From Actinomycetes bacterium (GTDB lineage Bacteria; Actinomycetota; Actinomycetes; Actinomycetales; Actinomycetaceae): a stretch of DNA of 64,000 nucleotides. Shown here piece after piece: positions 40,119 to 47,916 of the stretch (its first letter is position 1; the number at the start of each line of letters is the position of its first letter). The position numbers and the translations under genes are program-made. The notes beneath the pieces were generated by a model. The model was given only the letters and a program-made list of their open reading frames with translations, was not told the origin of the DNA and made no database searches. Location of the stretch: the NCBI GenBank assembly GCA_023426345.1, contig JAFAAX010000005.1, positions 1 to 64,000 of the forward strand. Reading direction: 5' to 3'.

Positions 40119-41195
40119 ATGATCGCAGGCCGTGGCCAGCCGAATGGCGACACCGTGCCGGTTCCCGATGCGACGCTCGCCGACCTCGACCCCGTCGAGG
40201 TGGATCGACTGATCGACCGCCTCAAGCGGCGTCGGGGACAGGTCTTCTCCCGGTTCGGCACCTCCGAAGTGTTCCGTATGGCCGGAGTCTGCCCGAGGAC
40301 GGGAGACGACGACCAGGTGACGCTGGCGGGGCTCCTGGCTCTGGGTGTGTTCCCCCAGCAGTTCTTCCCGCAGTTGAACGTCACGTTCGTGTCGTATCCG
40401 ACCGTCGACGGACGCCCGATGCGTGACGGAACCCGATTTCTGGAGAACGCCGCTCTCGACGGCTCGATCCCCACCATGGTGGCGGAGCTGGTGGAGATCG
40501 TCGAGCGCTCGATGACGCGACGAGCCGTCATTCGCGGCGCGGGACGCGAGGATGTATGGGAATACCCGATCGAGGCCATTCGCGAACTGACGGTGAACGC
40601 CGTGATGCATCGCGACTACCATCCGCTGGCCCAGGGCACACAGGTGCGCATCGAGATGTACCCCGACCGCCTGGTCTTCATCAATCCGGGTGGCCTCTAT
40701 GGAACGGCGAGCGCCGAGGAGCTGCCGCGCGGCACGATCACCTCCTCACGCAACGCGGTCCTGGCGAGGCTGCTGGAGGACGTCGAGATCCCCGGGACGA
40801 ACCGCACAGTCTGCGAGAACCGCGGATGCGGCATGCGGACCATTCTCTCCGAGTTGTCAACGCACCAGATGCCACCACCGATCCTGCGCTCGTCCGGCAG
40901 GATGTTCATCGCGGAGTTACGGCGACCGAGCGCTGCGGATGGCGATGAAGGACACCGTGTGGGAACGAGCACAGATACGGGCGCTGACTCCGTGACAACG
41001 AGAGGCTCCTCGTCTGCCCAAGAGATCCGGAGGGCGTTGATGAATGGACCGATGTCGGCCGCGGACCTCCAGACACTCACCGGCCTGTCGCGGTCGGGTG
41101 TCTCCAAGCAGCTCCGCGCGCTGGAAACCGACGAAGAGATCATCCCCACGACGAAGCGCCACAACCCCGGCGTCAAATGGGCGCTGATCAGGTAG
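40119..41195 (+). CDS. N-terminally truncated AlbA/RecG-like ATP-binding regulator
   Basis: The 358-residue product lacks the AlbA_2 (Schlafen-like) DNA-binding domain with which these proteins normally begin. What remains is the linker TLADLDPVEVDRLIDRL, the HATPase_c_4 region (about 125-270) with LAGLLALGVFPQQFFPQLNV, EAIRELTVNAVMHRDYHPLA and IEMYPDRLVFINPGGLYG, and a C-terminal winged helix (MSAADLQTLTGLSRSGVSKQ). Upstream, in other frames, there is no recognisable AlbA_2 sequence. It may still be expressed from the ATG at 40119, but I regard it as damaged. It ends in tail-to-tail overlap with the RloB fragment. Confidence 0.78.
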   Translation: MIAGRGQPNGDTVPVPDATLADLDPVEVDRLIDRLKRRRGQVFSRFGTSEVFRMAGVCPRTGDDDQVTLAGLLALGVFPQQFFPQLNVTFVSYPTVDGRPMRDGTRFLENAALDGSIPTMVAELVEIVERSMTRRAVIRGAGREDVWEYPIEAIRELTVNAVMHRDYHPLAQGTQVRIEMYPDRLVFINPGGLYGTASAEELPRGTITSSRNAVLARLLEDVEIPGTNRTVCENRGCGMRTILSELSTHQMPPPILRSSGRMFIAELRRPSAADGDEGHRVGTSTDTGADSVTTRGSSSAQEIRRALMNGPMSAADLQTLTGLSRSGVSKQLRALETDEEIIPTTKRHNPGVKWALIR

Positions 41196-41478
41196 CTCCA
41201 GACCAGACACAACTCCTGATCCCCCAGACAGCGCCTGTGAGCGTCGCACAGCTCTTCGTCTGGCACGTCGCATCGATCAGCGTCTTCGGAATGGCGCCTT
41301 CCCTCTCGTAGACGACATGCACGACGTCGCGGAACTCTGACTCGCGGCTCAACGCGTAGACGTACTCGTGCTCCGTCGCCTCGCCCTCGAGGAAGACGTG
41401 GACCGTCGCCCGCTCCTTCTTCCTCGCCGGTCTCCTACGGAGTTCGGAGCGACACTTCCGACGATCTCTTGCGCTCAT
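41188..41478 (-). pseudogene. RloB N-terminal fragment
   Basis: The frame reads SARDRRKCRSELRRRPARKK then VHVFLEGEATEHEYVYAL and VHVVYEREGAIPKTLIDA. This matches the start of RloB-type proteins (basic leader, then a xxxVxxEGExTExxYxxAL motif), which are found in restriction-modification and abortive-infection loci. After about residue 65 the sequence no longer resembles the family and stops at 41188; full-length proteins are about 200 residues or more. The truncated end lies exactly on the end of the ATPase gene at 41195, so a deletion has probably joined two defence genes. Confidence 0.68.
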
Positions 41479-41687
41479 CCGACGAGGCCCAATTCCCGAA
41501 GGACGGATGGATCGGCCGTTCCCGCCGCGCGGGCTGCCACGCGCCGATGTGGTAGGTGTGGACAACCCTCAGACGCCCTCGGGGATCCCTACCATGATCG
41601 AATGAATGCTTGCCGTCCCCAGCGTGCGCATCCGCGCGCCATCCCTGCGGATGCCGGGAGTGCGATCGCGTCGCAGCGGAAGACACG

Positions 41688-41985
41688 ATGACCGACCTAT
41701 TTCGCCCTGCGGACCGGGTCTTCGTCGACGAGTCCAAGAGTCACGGCTACTGGGTCGTGGCGACTGTCTCCTCCGTCGCATCGACGTCGGACTCGGAGAA
41801 GGCTCTGAGGAGTCTTCTCAAGCCCGGTCAAGGACGCCTTCACTTCAAGAGCGAGAGAGACAGTCGGCGTCCGAAGATCCTGTCGCGCATGACCGAACTC
41901 GATGTGCGTGTCGGAGTCTGGGCCACCAGAGGCCTTCCCGACAAGGAGGCTCGGATCCGGTGCCTGACCTCGTTGACACGTGAGC
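41688..41985 (+). pseudogene. DUF3800-like N-terminal fragment
   Basis: The frame starts MTDLFRPADRVFVDESKSHG then YWVVATVSSVASTSDSEKAL and LKPGQGRLHFKSERDSRRPK, which resembles the start of DUF3800 proteins (VxxDESgxxgy, later LHFkdl). The family is predicted to be RNase H-like and often lies in defence loci. After about residue 97 the resemblance ends (RCLTSLTREPG). The frame stays open to 42239, but it then overlaps rfbD and has unrelated composition. I treat it as a truncated relic. Confidence 0.6.
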
Positions 41986-42164
41986 CCGGCTCGTCACACC
42001 GTCCGGAGGACTGCCGGGCTCCGAGGGCTAATGCCCGCCGCGGTTTCCAGTGTAGTGGGACGCACCGGAGCATGTCACGCGCCCGACGAGACTCGCGTCA
42101 AAGGTCCCGCCCCGGTGGGCGTCCCAAGACCGCGCAGCGCTCACCGCACGGATCCGCCGATCCC

Positions 42165-42202
42165 CGCCACGCGGGCCGCCCTCGTCGATGCGGGAAGACG
42201 AC
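42165..42202 (+). repeat. Dispersed repeat, long copy with GCCCTCGTC core
   Basis: Second long copy of the repeat seen at 38488-38523 (CGCCACGCGGGC, core, GATGCGGGAAGACGAC). It lies just downstream of the rfbD stop. Confidence 0.7.
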
Positions 42203-42222
42203 TCGCCCGGAGAAGCCCGGGA

Positions 42223-43083
42223 TCAGGCGCCGACGATGACCGGAGCCGCCACCTGCCAACGTTCCCGCCAGTCCCCGATCGGGGCGACCCCGATGGCCTC
42301 CAACGCGTCGTGTCCCAGCACGGAGTAGGCCGGACGCGGAGCCGGGCTCTTGAACGCCGCGGCCGTCGTCTGCCCGACCACCCGGTCCGGATCCTCGCCG
42401 AGGGACTGCGCGATCGCGCGGGTGAACTCGTACCAGGAGCACTGCCCCGACGAGGTCCCGTGGTAGACGCCCGAGGGGGCGTCGGCGGCCAGCAGCCGGA
42501 GGATGAGGTCTGTGAGGTCCACCGTCCACGTCGGCTGCCCCACCTGGTCGGTGACCACGTCGACGTGTCCGCGCTCCCGGATCAGCCGGGCCATCGTGGC
42601 GGGGAACGGCCTACCGTGCTCGCCGTAGAGCCAGGCGGTGCGCACGATGATCCAGTCCGCCCCGGAGCTGCGCACCGCCCACTCCCCCGCCGCCTTCGTG
42701 CGGCCGTAGGCGCCGAGCGGCGCGAGCAGGTCGTCCTCGCCGTACGGGGCAGTCCCGTTGCCGGGGAACACGTAGTCGGTGGAGATCTGGACGAACCGGG
42801 CGCCCGAACGGGCACAGGCGGCGGCCAGGTTCTGCGGGCCGACCGCGTTGAGGGTGAACGCCAGCGGCTCCTTCTCCTCCGCGGAGTCCACCTGCGTCCA
42901 CGCCGCGACGTTGATGACGACCTCCAGGGCGCCCGGCGTCCCCACAGCCTCCATGACGGCCGCGGCGTCGGTGATGTCCAGCTCATCGCGGTCGACGGCG
43001 ATGACCTCATGGCCCTGCGCGCGAGCCGCAGCGACCAGATCCTGTCCCAGCATTCCGGCCGCGCCGGTCACCATCCATGTCAT
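42223..43083 (-). CDS. rfbD: dTDP-4-dehydrorhamnose reductase
   Basis: This enzyme carries out the last step of dTDP-L-rhamnose synthesis. The 286-residue reductase begins TWMVTGAAGMLGQDLVAAAR (NADPH site). It has VNVAAWTQVDSAEEKEPLAF, FVQISTDYVFPGNGTAPYGE (active-site T/DYVF) and APLGAYGRTKAAGEWAVRSS with the catalytic Y-XXX-K. A TAGGAT -10 box ends seven bases before the ATG, consistent with a leaderless mRNA. It is separated from rfbC by the YefM-YoeB operon. Confidence 0.95.
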   Translation of the reverse strand: MTWMVTGAAGMLGQDLVAAARAQGHEVIAVDRDELDITDAAAVMEAVGTPGALEVVINVAAWTQVDSAEEKEPLAFTLNAVGPQNLAAACARSGARFVQISTDYVFPGNGTAPYGEDDLLAPLGAYGRTKAAGEWAVRSSGADWIIVRTAWLYGEHGRPFPATMARLIRERGHVDVVTDQVGQPTWTVDLTDLILRLLAADAPSGVYHGTSSGQCSWYEFTRAIAQSLGEDPDRVVGQTTAAAFKSPAPRPAYSVLGHDALEAIGVAPIGDWRERWQVAAPVIVGA

Positions 43084-43090
43084 GGCATCG

Positions 43091-43096
43091 ATCCTA
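43091..43096 (-). promoter_or_regulatory. -10 box of rfbD (leaderless)
   Basis: TAGGAT on the minus strand ends seven bases before the ATG at 43083. Confidence 0.45.
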
Positions 43097-43157
43097 GTCG
43101 GCCGGGCCCGCGCGGCCGGCGATGCGGCGCCGCGGCCCGGGCATCGCGGCTCTCGCG

Positions 43158-43418
43158 CTATCTCTCGTAGTGGTAGCGAGCCGCCAGGACGACCAGATCG
43201 TCGCCGCTCACCCGGTACACCAGCCGGTGCTCGTCGGTGATCCGCCGGGACCAGGCGCCGGCGATGCCGTATTTCAGCGGCTCCGGCTTGCCGATCCCAC
43301 CGGTCGGGTCACGCAGGGCCTCATCGATCAACCGGTTGACTCGACGCAGCACCGACCGGTCGGAGGACTGCCAGTAGGCGTAGTCCACCCATCCACGAGA
43401 CGTGAAGACGAGTCGCAT
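43158..43418 (-). CDS. yoeB: YoeB-family toxin
   Basis: The 86-residue toxin is a ribosome-dependent mRNA endonuclease of the RelE superfamily. It has GWVDYAYWQSSDRSVLRRVN near the N-terminus, RRITDEHRLVYRV in the middle and ends ARYHYER, supplying the arginine, histidine and tyrosine of the YoeB active site. The antitoxin gene ends three bases upstream, the usual yefM-yoeB order. It cuts mRNA at the start of translation when the antitoxin is degraded. The family call is secure. Confidence 0.95.
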   Translation of the reverse strand: MRLVFTSRGWVDYAYWQSSDRSVLRRVNRLIDEALRDPTGGIGKPEPLKYGIAGAWSRRITDEHRLVYRVSGDDLVVLAARYHYER

Positions 43419-43421
43419 CGA

Positions 43422-43670
43422 TCACGACCGATCGAGCGAATGCTCCGCCGTCTCGCCACGGTCCGCCTCCGCCGCGGAGTCCGCGAGCCACTGGGCGTTG
43501 GCGGGGGTCCGGAAGAGGTAGGCGGTCTCCTGCCACGACTCGTAATCGTCGACCGACATCAGCACCGCGTTCCCCTGCCGGGACGTGATCTCGATCGGCG
43601 CGCGGTCCTCATTGACCTGGCGGAGCAGAGGGAACAACTCACGGCGCGCCTGACTCGCGGTGATGGCCAT
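43422..43670 (-). CDS. yefM: YefM-family antitoxin (Phd/YefM)
   Basis: The 82-residue antitoxin has a Phd/YefM DNA-binding N-terminus (AITASQARRELFPLLRQVNE) and the family motif AVLMSVDDYESWQETAYLF. The C-terminus is the acidic, disordered part that covers YoeB. It represses its own operon through a short palindrome; an imperfect candidate lies 14-32 bases upstream of the ATG. A -10 TTTATA falls inside this site. Confidence 0.93.
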   Translation of the reverse strand: MAITASQARRELFPLLRQVNEDRAPIEITSRQGNAVLMSVDDYESWQETAYLFRTPANAQWLADSAAEADRGETAEHSLDRS

Positions 43671-43683
43671 GGCGGCTCCTTTC

Positions 43684-43702
43684 TGGTCCTATAAATGGTA
43701 CA
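43684..43702 (-). promoter_or_regulatory. Promoter/operator of yefM-yoeB
   Basis: TGGTCC-TATAAAT-GGTACA is an imperfect inverted repeat (four of six pairs) whose centre is a -10 box, TTTATA on the minus strand. The TGTACC half resembles the TGTACA core of known YefM operators. Confidence 0.5.
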
Positions 43703-43781
43703 AGTGCCGCGTCCACGTGGCCACGCGAGCACACGGCCGTGACCACCGGAAGCCACGGATCGGGCAGAATGGGGATGCCGA

Positions 43782-43791
43782 CCGCCCTCGT
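43782..43791 (+). repeat. Dispersed repeat, core CCGCCCTCGT
   Basis: Short intergenic copy between yefM and rfbC, next to the rfbC promoter region. Confidence 0.4.
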
Positions 43792-43838
43792 GACGCGGAC
43801 GGTGGCGGACATCGACCACAGGAGAGTGCAGGGACAGC

Positions 43839-44450
43839 ATGGAATGGCGTGAACTGAGCATCGGCGGAGCCTTCGAGATCACTCCGAAGCAGCTGGGCGA
43901 CCCGCGCGGGTACTTCATGGAGATGTACAAGCAGGACGAGTTCGCCGCCCACCTGGGGCATCCCCTGGACCTCCGCCAGGTCAACTGCTCGACGTCGGCC
44001 GCCGGCGTGATCCGCGGCATCCACTTCGCCGATGTGCCCCCCTCGCAGGCGAAGTACGTGATGTGTCCGAGGGGCGCGGTGCTGGACGTCGTGGTCGACA
44101 TCCGCGTCGGCTCCCCGACGTTCGGACAATGGGACACGGTGCTCCTCGACGACGTCGACCGCCGGGCGATCTACCTCTCCGAGGGGCTGGGCCACGCTTT
44201 CTGCTCACTGGAGGACGGCTCCACCGTGATGTACCTCTGCTCGGCGCAGTACGCCCCCACCCGCGAGCACGGCGTCAACCCGCTGGACGCCACCGTCGCG
44301 ATCGACTGGCCCACCCGGGACCGCCAGGGCCGCGAGCTCCACCAGCTGTTCTCGGACAAGGACACCGCCGCCCCCGGGCTCCTCGAGGCCCAGCAGAGCG
44401 GACTGCTTCCCACGTTCGAGGCGGCGCAGGCGTTCACCGCCTCCCTCTGA
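43839..44450 (+). CDS. rfbC: dTDP-4-dehydrorhamnose 3,5-epimerase
   Basis: This cupin-fold epimerase performs the third rhamnose step. The 203-residue protein has FEITPKQLGDPRGYFMEMYK, NCSTSAAGVIRGIHFADVPP (catalytic His), KYVMCPRGAVLDVVVDIRVG and LSEGLGHAFCSLEDGSTVMY. These are the conserved blocks of RfbC/RmlC. The ATG has a short purine-rich site (AGGGA) upstream. It is followed by the GT2-DUF2304-LCP group on the same strand. Confidence 0.95.
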   Translation: MEWRELSIGGAFEITPKQLGDPRGYFMEMYKQDEFAAHLGHPLDLRQVNCSTSAAGVIRGIHFADVPPSQAKYVMCPRGAVLDVVVDIRVGSPTFGQWDTVLLDDVDRRAIYLSEGLGHAFCSLEDGSTVMYLCSAQYAPTREHGVNPLDATVAIDWPTRDRQGRELHQLFSDKDTAAPGLLEAQQSGLLPTFEAAQAFTASL

Positions 44451-44497
44451 GGATCCCCCGCCGGACCGCCTGGTCGCAGGGTGGGTGCCGGAACAGG

Positions 44498-44503
44498 CAC
44501 AAT
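44498..44503 (+). promoter_or_regulatory. -10 box of the second GT2-DUF2304 unit (leaderless)
   Basis: CACAAT ends seven bases before the ATG at 44511; no ribosome binding site is visible. Confidence 0.4.
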
Positions 44504-44510
44504 AGTGGGC

Positions 44511-45185
44511 ATGTCACCGATGGACGACGTCTGGGTGGTGGTCCCCCTCTACAACGAGGCCACCGTCATCGCCGACGTCGTCGCCGAGCTGCGGGAGGTG
44601 TTCCCGCATGTCCTGTGCGTCGACGACGGCTCGACGGACGGCTCGGGCGACCGCGCGTGGGCGGCCGGCGCCAGCGTGGCCACCCATCCCATCAACCTCG
44701 GACAGGGCGCGGCCCTGCAGACGGGGTTCGACTACGTCCTGGATCGCACGGACGCCCGCTACGTCCTCACCTTCGACGCTGACGGCCAGCACAACGTCTC
44801 GGACGCCGCGATGATGGTCGAGACCGCGCGCGCCGAGGAGGCGGCGATCATCCTGGGATCCCGGTTCCTCGACGGCGCCTCCGAGGTGGCGCGGACCCGG
44901 CGCCTCGTGCTGCGCACCGTCGCCTGGGTGACGAACCTGCGCACGCACCTGCACCTGACCGACGCCCACAACGGGCTGCGCCTCATCCGACGCGACGCCC
45001 TGGAGGCCGTCCACCTCGACCAGAACCGCATGGCCCACGCCACGCAGATCATCTCCCAGCTGGCCGCCACAGGACTGCCATGCCGGGAGGTCCCCGTCCA
45101 CATCCGCTACACGGACTACTCGCGGTCGAAGGGGCAGTCGCTCCTCAACTCCGTCAACATCCTGGTCGAGCTGGTGATGGGCTGA
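44511..45185 (+). CDS. Family 2 glycosyltransferase, polyprenyl-phosphate sugar synthase-like
   Basis: The 224-residue GT-A protein has VWVVVPLYNEATVIADVVAE, VLCVDDGSTDGSGDRAWAAG, INLGQGAALQTGFDYVL and the metal motif FDADGQHNVSD. A DAHNGLRLIRRDALEAV block follows. It is of the same DPM1/GtrB-like type as 31559-32326 and likewise precedes a DUF2304 gene (one base gap). No membrane anchor is present. A chain-initiating or side-branch sugar on polyprenyl phosphate is the likely product. Confidence 0.88.
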   Translation: MSPMDDVWVVVPLYNEATVIADVVAELREVFPHVLCVDDGSTDGSGDRAWAAGASVATHPINLGQGAALQTGFDYVLDRTDARYVLTFDADGQHNVSDAAMMVETARAEEAAIILGSRFLDGASEVARTRRLVLRTVAWVTNLRTHLHLTDAHNGLRLIRRDALEAVHLDQNRMAHATQIISQLAATGLPCREVPVHIRYTDYSRSKGQSLLNSVNILVELVMG

Positions 45186-45186
45186 C

Positions 45187-45612
45187 ATGGACGATCCCCA
45201 GACGCGATACTGGCTAATCAAGGCCATCCTGCTCCTCGCCCTGCTGGTCGTCGGATGGCTGATCGTGCGCCCGGTCCGCTCGCAGGGCCACTTGGCGCTG
45301 CGCCGGCTGCTGATGATGCTCGTCATCGTCTTCGCGATGTTCGCCGTGCTGTTCCCCGGGCTGCTCAATCGGCTGGCCTGGCGGCTCGGTGTGCAAAGCG
45401 GGCTCAACCTGCTCGTCTACGTCCTGGTCCTCGCGCTGTTCGCCCAGATCGCGACCGCCTACCGGCGGGATTCCACCGTGGAGAAGCGCCAGACCGGGCT
45501 GGCGCGGGCCATCGCCCTGGCCACCGTCCGCCCGGCGCCGCCCGGCGGCTCCGCGCGCGGTGATGACGACTCGGCGCCTGGTGATGACGTTCACACCGAG
45601 ACCGAATCGTGA
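45187..45612 (+). CDS. DUF2304 small membrane protein
   Basis: The 141-residue protein has three membrane segments (LIKAILLLALLVVGWLIVR, LMMLVIVFAMFAVLFPG, LNLLVYVLVLALFAQIATAY) and a hydrophilic tail rich in D, G and P. It pairs with the GT2 just upstream as in the first pair (32323-32664), but has a longer tail. The function is unknown; association with polyprenyl-phosphate sugar synthases is the known context. Confidence 0.85.
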   Translation: MDDPQTRYWLIKAILLLALLVVGWLIVRPVRSQGHLALRRLLMMLVIVFAMFAVLFPGLLNRLAWRLGVQSGLNLLVYVLVLALFAQIATAYRRDSTVEKRQTGLARAIALATVRPAPPGGSARGDDDSAPGDDVHTETES

Positions 45613-45643
45613 CAAATTCGCGGCGATCCCGTGAGACGGCTAC

Positions 45644-45649
45644 TACGAT
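45644..45649 (+). promoter_or_regulatory. -10 box before the LCP gene (leaderless)
   Basis: TACGAT ends seven bases before the ATG at 45657. This favours that start over the GTG at 45609, though the GTG overlaps the previous stop. Confidence 0.4.
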
Positions 45650-45656
45650 CAACGCG

Positions 45657-46976
45657 ATGACCACACGCACGCGGCCACTCGGGGCCTTGCCGCCCCTCCA
45701 CGCGGCCACCAACCCCCACGCCTTCGGCGTCGGGCGCACCGTGCTCGCCATTCTCACGTCCGTCGTGGTGATGGTCGCCTCCACCGGCTGGTTCGTCTAC
45801 CGCAACTTCGACTCGACTCTGGGTGGCAACGTCATCGACATCACGGGGCTGGGATCCCAGTCCGGCCAGACGTTGTCCCAATCGGATGACGGGGATGCGG
45901 CGCCCGCGGACTCGTTCGCCGGCCGTGCGATCAACATCCTGCTGGTCGGCTCCGACTCGCGCCTCAATCAGACCGTCCAGGGCATCGGCGATGTCGAGGA
46001 CGAGGGCGGCATCCGTGGAGACACCACGATGCTGGTCCACGTCTCCGCCGACCGCAGCCGCGTCCAAGTCGTGTCCATCCCCCGCGATCTGCTCACCACG
46101 ATCCCGTCCTGCACCCGCACGGACGGCTCCGTGTCCGGGTGGGTGGATGAGGGCATGTTCAATTCCGCGATCTCCATCGGCGCGAACTGGGGATACGACC
46201 TGGCGTCGGGCATCGCCTGCACGGTGGCGACCACCGAGTACCTCACCGGGCTCACCATCGACGGCTTCGCCGTGGTCGACTTCACCGGATTCAGCAACAT
46301 GATCGGCGCGTTGGGCGGCGTGTGGTTCAACTTCGACGAGCCCGTCTACGACTCCTACGCCCAGCTCGACCTGCCGGCCGGCTGTCAAAAATTGGACGGC
46401 AACCAGGCTCTGGCCTACGCCCGCGCGCGCCATGACCTGGGGGACGGCTCCGACACGGAGCGCATGGGACGCCAGCAGCAGTTGGTCAGCGCGATCCTCC
46501 GCGAGCTACTCGGCAAGAACTTCGTGACGGATCTGCCATCGGTCCTCAGCTTCATCAAGCAGGCGCTGAGCTCCCTGTCGACCTCGCCGAATCTGGCCGA
46601 CATCAACACCGACGCCGGTCTGCTGCTGTCCGTGTCCGGCATCGACCGCGCGAATATCCAGTTCCTCACGATGCCGTCGGCACCCGCGTCGTGGGACCCC
46701 GACCGCGTGACGGCCACCGAGCCCGACGCCAGCAACGTCTGGCTGGCCCTGGCCAACGACTCGACGCTGCCCCCCGGCATCCAGTACACGGACGGCTCCG
46801 GCAACGTCCTGGTCGTCCCCGATCCTGACGACGTGGTCACCGCCCCGGACGCCACCGGCGACACCACCGGCGACACCACCGCGGGCACCGACACGGCGCC
46901 GCAGTCCGCCGCCTCCTCGGGCCCGACCGTCGTCGAGACGACGATCCAGGATCAGTGCCCGCCCGCTGGGCAGTAG
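45657..46976 (+). CDS. LytR-CpsA-Psr family glycan ligase
   Basis: LCP proteins attach lipid-linked surface glycans to peptidoglycan on the outside of the membrane. The protein has a short cytoplasmic N-terminus, one membrane segment (AILTSVVVMVASTGWFVY) and the LCP core: INILLVGSDSR, GDTTMLVHVSADRSRVQVVS, IPRDLLTTIPSC and ALAYARARHDLGDGSDTERM. These give the arginines and aspartates of the pyrophosphate and metal site. A T/G/D-rich C-terminal tail follows. The start is 45657 by promoter position; 45609 would add 16 residues. Its place after the rhamnose and polyprenyl-transfer genes makes it the likely ligase for this locus. Confidence 0.92.
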   Translation: MTTRTRPLGALPPLHAATNPHAFGVGRTVLAILTSVVVMVASTGWFVYRNFDSTLGGNVIDITGLGSQSGQTLSQSDDGDAAPADSFAGRAINILLVGSDSRLNQTVQGIGDVEDEGGIRGDTTMLVHVSADRSRVQVVSIPRDLLTTIPSCTRTDGSVSGWVDEGMFNSAISIGANWGYDLASGIACTVATTEYLTGLTIDGFAVVDFTGFSNMIGALGGVWFNFDEPVYDSYAQLDLPAGCQKLDGNQALAYARARHDLGDGSDTERMGRQQQLVSAILRELLGKNFVTDLPSVLSFIKQALSSLSTSPNLADINTDAGLLLSVSGIDRANIQFLTMPSAPASWDPDRVTATEPDASNVWLALANDSTLPPGIQYTDGSGNVLVVPDPDDVVTAPDATGDTTGDTTAGTDTAPQSAASSGPTVVETTIQDQCPPAGQ

Positions 46977-46984
46977 TGAGGGAA

Positions 46985-46995
46985 ACGAGGGCGGC
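46985..46995 (-). repeat. Dispersed repeat, core CCGCCCTCGTT
   Basis: Short copy just after the LCP stop, followed by a second GAGGGCGG element at 46996-47003. Confidence 0.4.
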
Positions 46996-47009
46996 GAGGG
47001 CGGCGGCCA

Positions 47010-47341
47010 CTACCGCTCGAAGTTCGCCTCGATGCTCGCCAGTCCTCGCGTCCGCCCGATCACCTCGGCAGCGTCATTGATCGCAGCCCGATACGCGGCC
47101 GGTAAGCGCTCTGCCATATCGGCGACCTGGGTAACGTACCAGTCGGAATCCACGCCGAACTCGCGAGCCTGAGCAATGACTTCTTTCTCGCCGATGTTGC
47201 GGAAGCGATATTCACCCCCGAACTTCATTGCCATCTTCGCCTTGAACGTCACGAACTCGGGTGGGGTCGCCCGCCGTGATCGCGCAGGAGCCGGCGCGCG
47301 ACGACCTCCTCGACATAGACGTCGAGCTGATCACTGCTCAT
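47010..47341 (-). pseudogene. hipA: hipA with a large internal deletion
   Basis: The minus-strand ATG at 47341 starts MSSDQLDVYVEEVVARRLLR then DHGGR, a proper HipA N-terminus. After about 28 residues the frame ends. The continuing frame gives FKAKMAMKFGGEYRFRNIGE followed by WYVTQVADMAERLPAAYRAA, the C-terminal end of HipA (KxAMKxGGEYR). The whole kinase core between these parts, roughly 300 residues, is missing. The antitoxin gene upstream overlaps by 11 bases and is intact. HipA would normally phosphorylate glutamyl-tRNA synthetase; this copy cannot. Confidence 0.8.
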
Positions 47342-47588
47342 GCCGGCTCCTGAGGAGTTCGTCGAGTTCGTCACTCGAGGTGTCGTGGAAGACGTCCACT
47401 CCGAGGTCGAGGACTTTGAGGGCGTGGAGGGCCATACCGAGTTGGGTGCGGGTGGAGCCCGCCTCGAGCGCCATGACCCATTGTCTGGTCGCCCCCATGG
47501 CTGCGGCGAGGTCTTGTTGGGTCCAGCCGAGTTCTCGGCGGCGTTCCTTGACGATCGCGCCGAGGTCTTGCGGGTTGCCCGCGTACAT
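47331..47588 (-). CDS. hipB: HipB-like XRE-family antitoxin
   Basis: The 85-residue protein has an HTH of the XRE type: LGAIVKERRRELGWTQQDLA, then AAMGATRQWVMALEAG (about residues 8-45). The tail DVFHDTSSDELDELL is acidic. The ATG at 47588 has a purine-rich GAAGGAGG site and lies downstream of a large inverted repeat. Overlap with the hipA start is the standard hipBA layout. With hipA broken, this protein may now act only as a self-repressor. Confidence 0.88.
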   Translation of the reverse strand: MYAGNPQDLGAIVKERRRELGWTQQDLAAAMGATRQWVMALEAGSTRTQLGMALHALKVLDLGVDVFHDTSSDELDELLRSRHEQ

Positions 47589-47609
47589 CCTCAGCCTCCT
47601 TCGTGTGAC

Positions 47610-47643
47610 CGATCGATAACATCGTGCCACATGTTACCGATCG
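47610..47643. promoter_or_regulatory. Operator-like inverted repeat upstream of hipB
   Basis: The arms CGATCGATAACAT and ATGTTACCGATCG pair at twelve of thirteen positions around an eight-base spacer. The site lies 22-55 bases before the hipB start, where HipB operators are found. Beyond it, 47644-47916 shows no gene or structure I can support. Confidence 0.75.
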
Positions 47644-47916
47644 CTGACAAGAAGCGAGAGGTCAGCAGTCGGCAACATGCGGCAGGCCTGCAGCGCATCC
47701 CCCGCGGATCCAAGTTCGGGCCCAAGAGCCCTCCCCCAGCGACGTGGCAGGGGATACAAAGTAAATCCGCAACCACACTCAGGGTCGAATCACCGCCTGG
47801 GTCAAGCATCCATCCGGCCGCAGCCTGCGTCCCAGCGAGCGAAGGCGCGGATCCGGGGCAGGACCTCGAAGTCGCCACACCTGCAGGCGGTCCTTCTTGA
47901 CTGCGGACCGGCATGA

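Noticed and set aside
41986..42239. Continuation of the DUF3800-like frame to 42239
   Set aside because: The resemblance to the family stops near 41985 and the rest overlaps the rfbD end, so it is only an open frame.
47780..47800. A GGTCGAATC-like string that resembles a tRNA T-loop
   Set aside because: No acceptor, D or anticodon stem can be folded around it.
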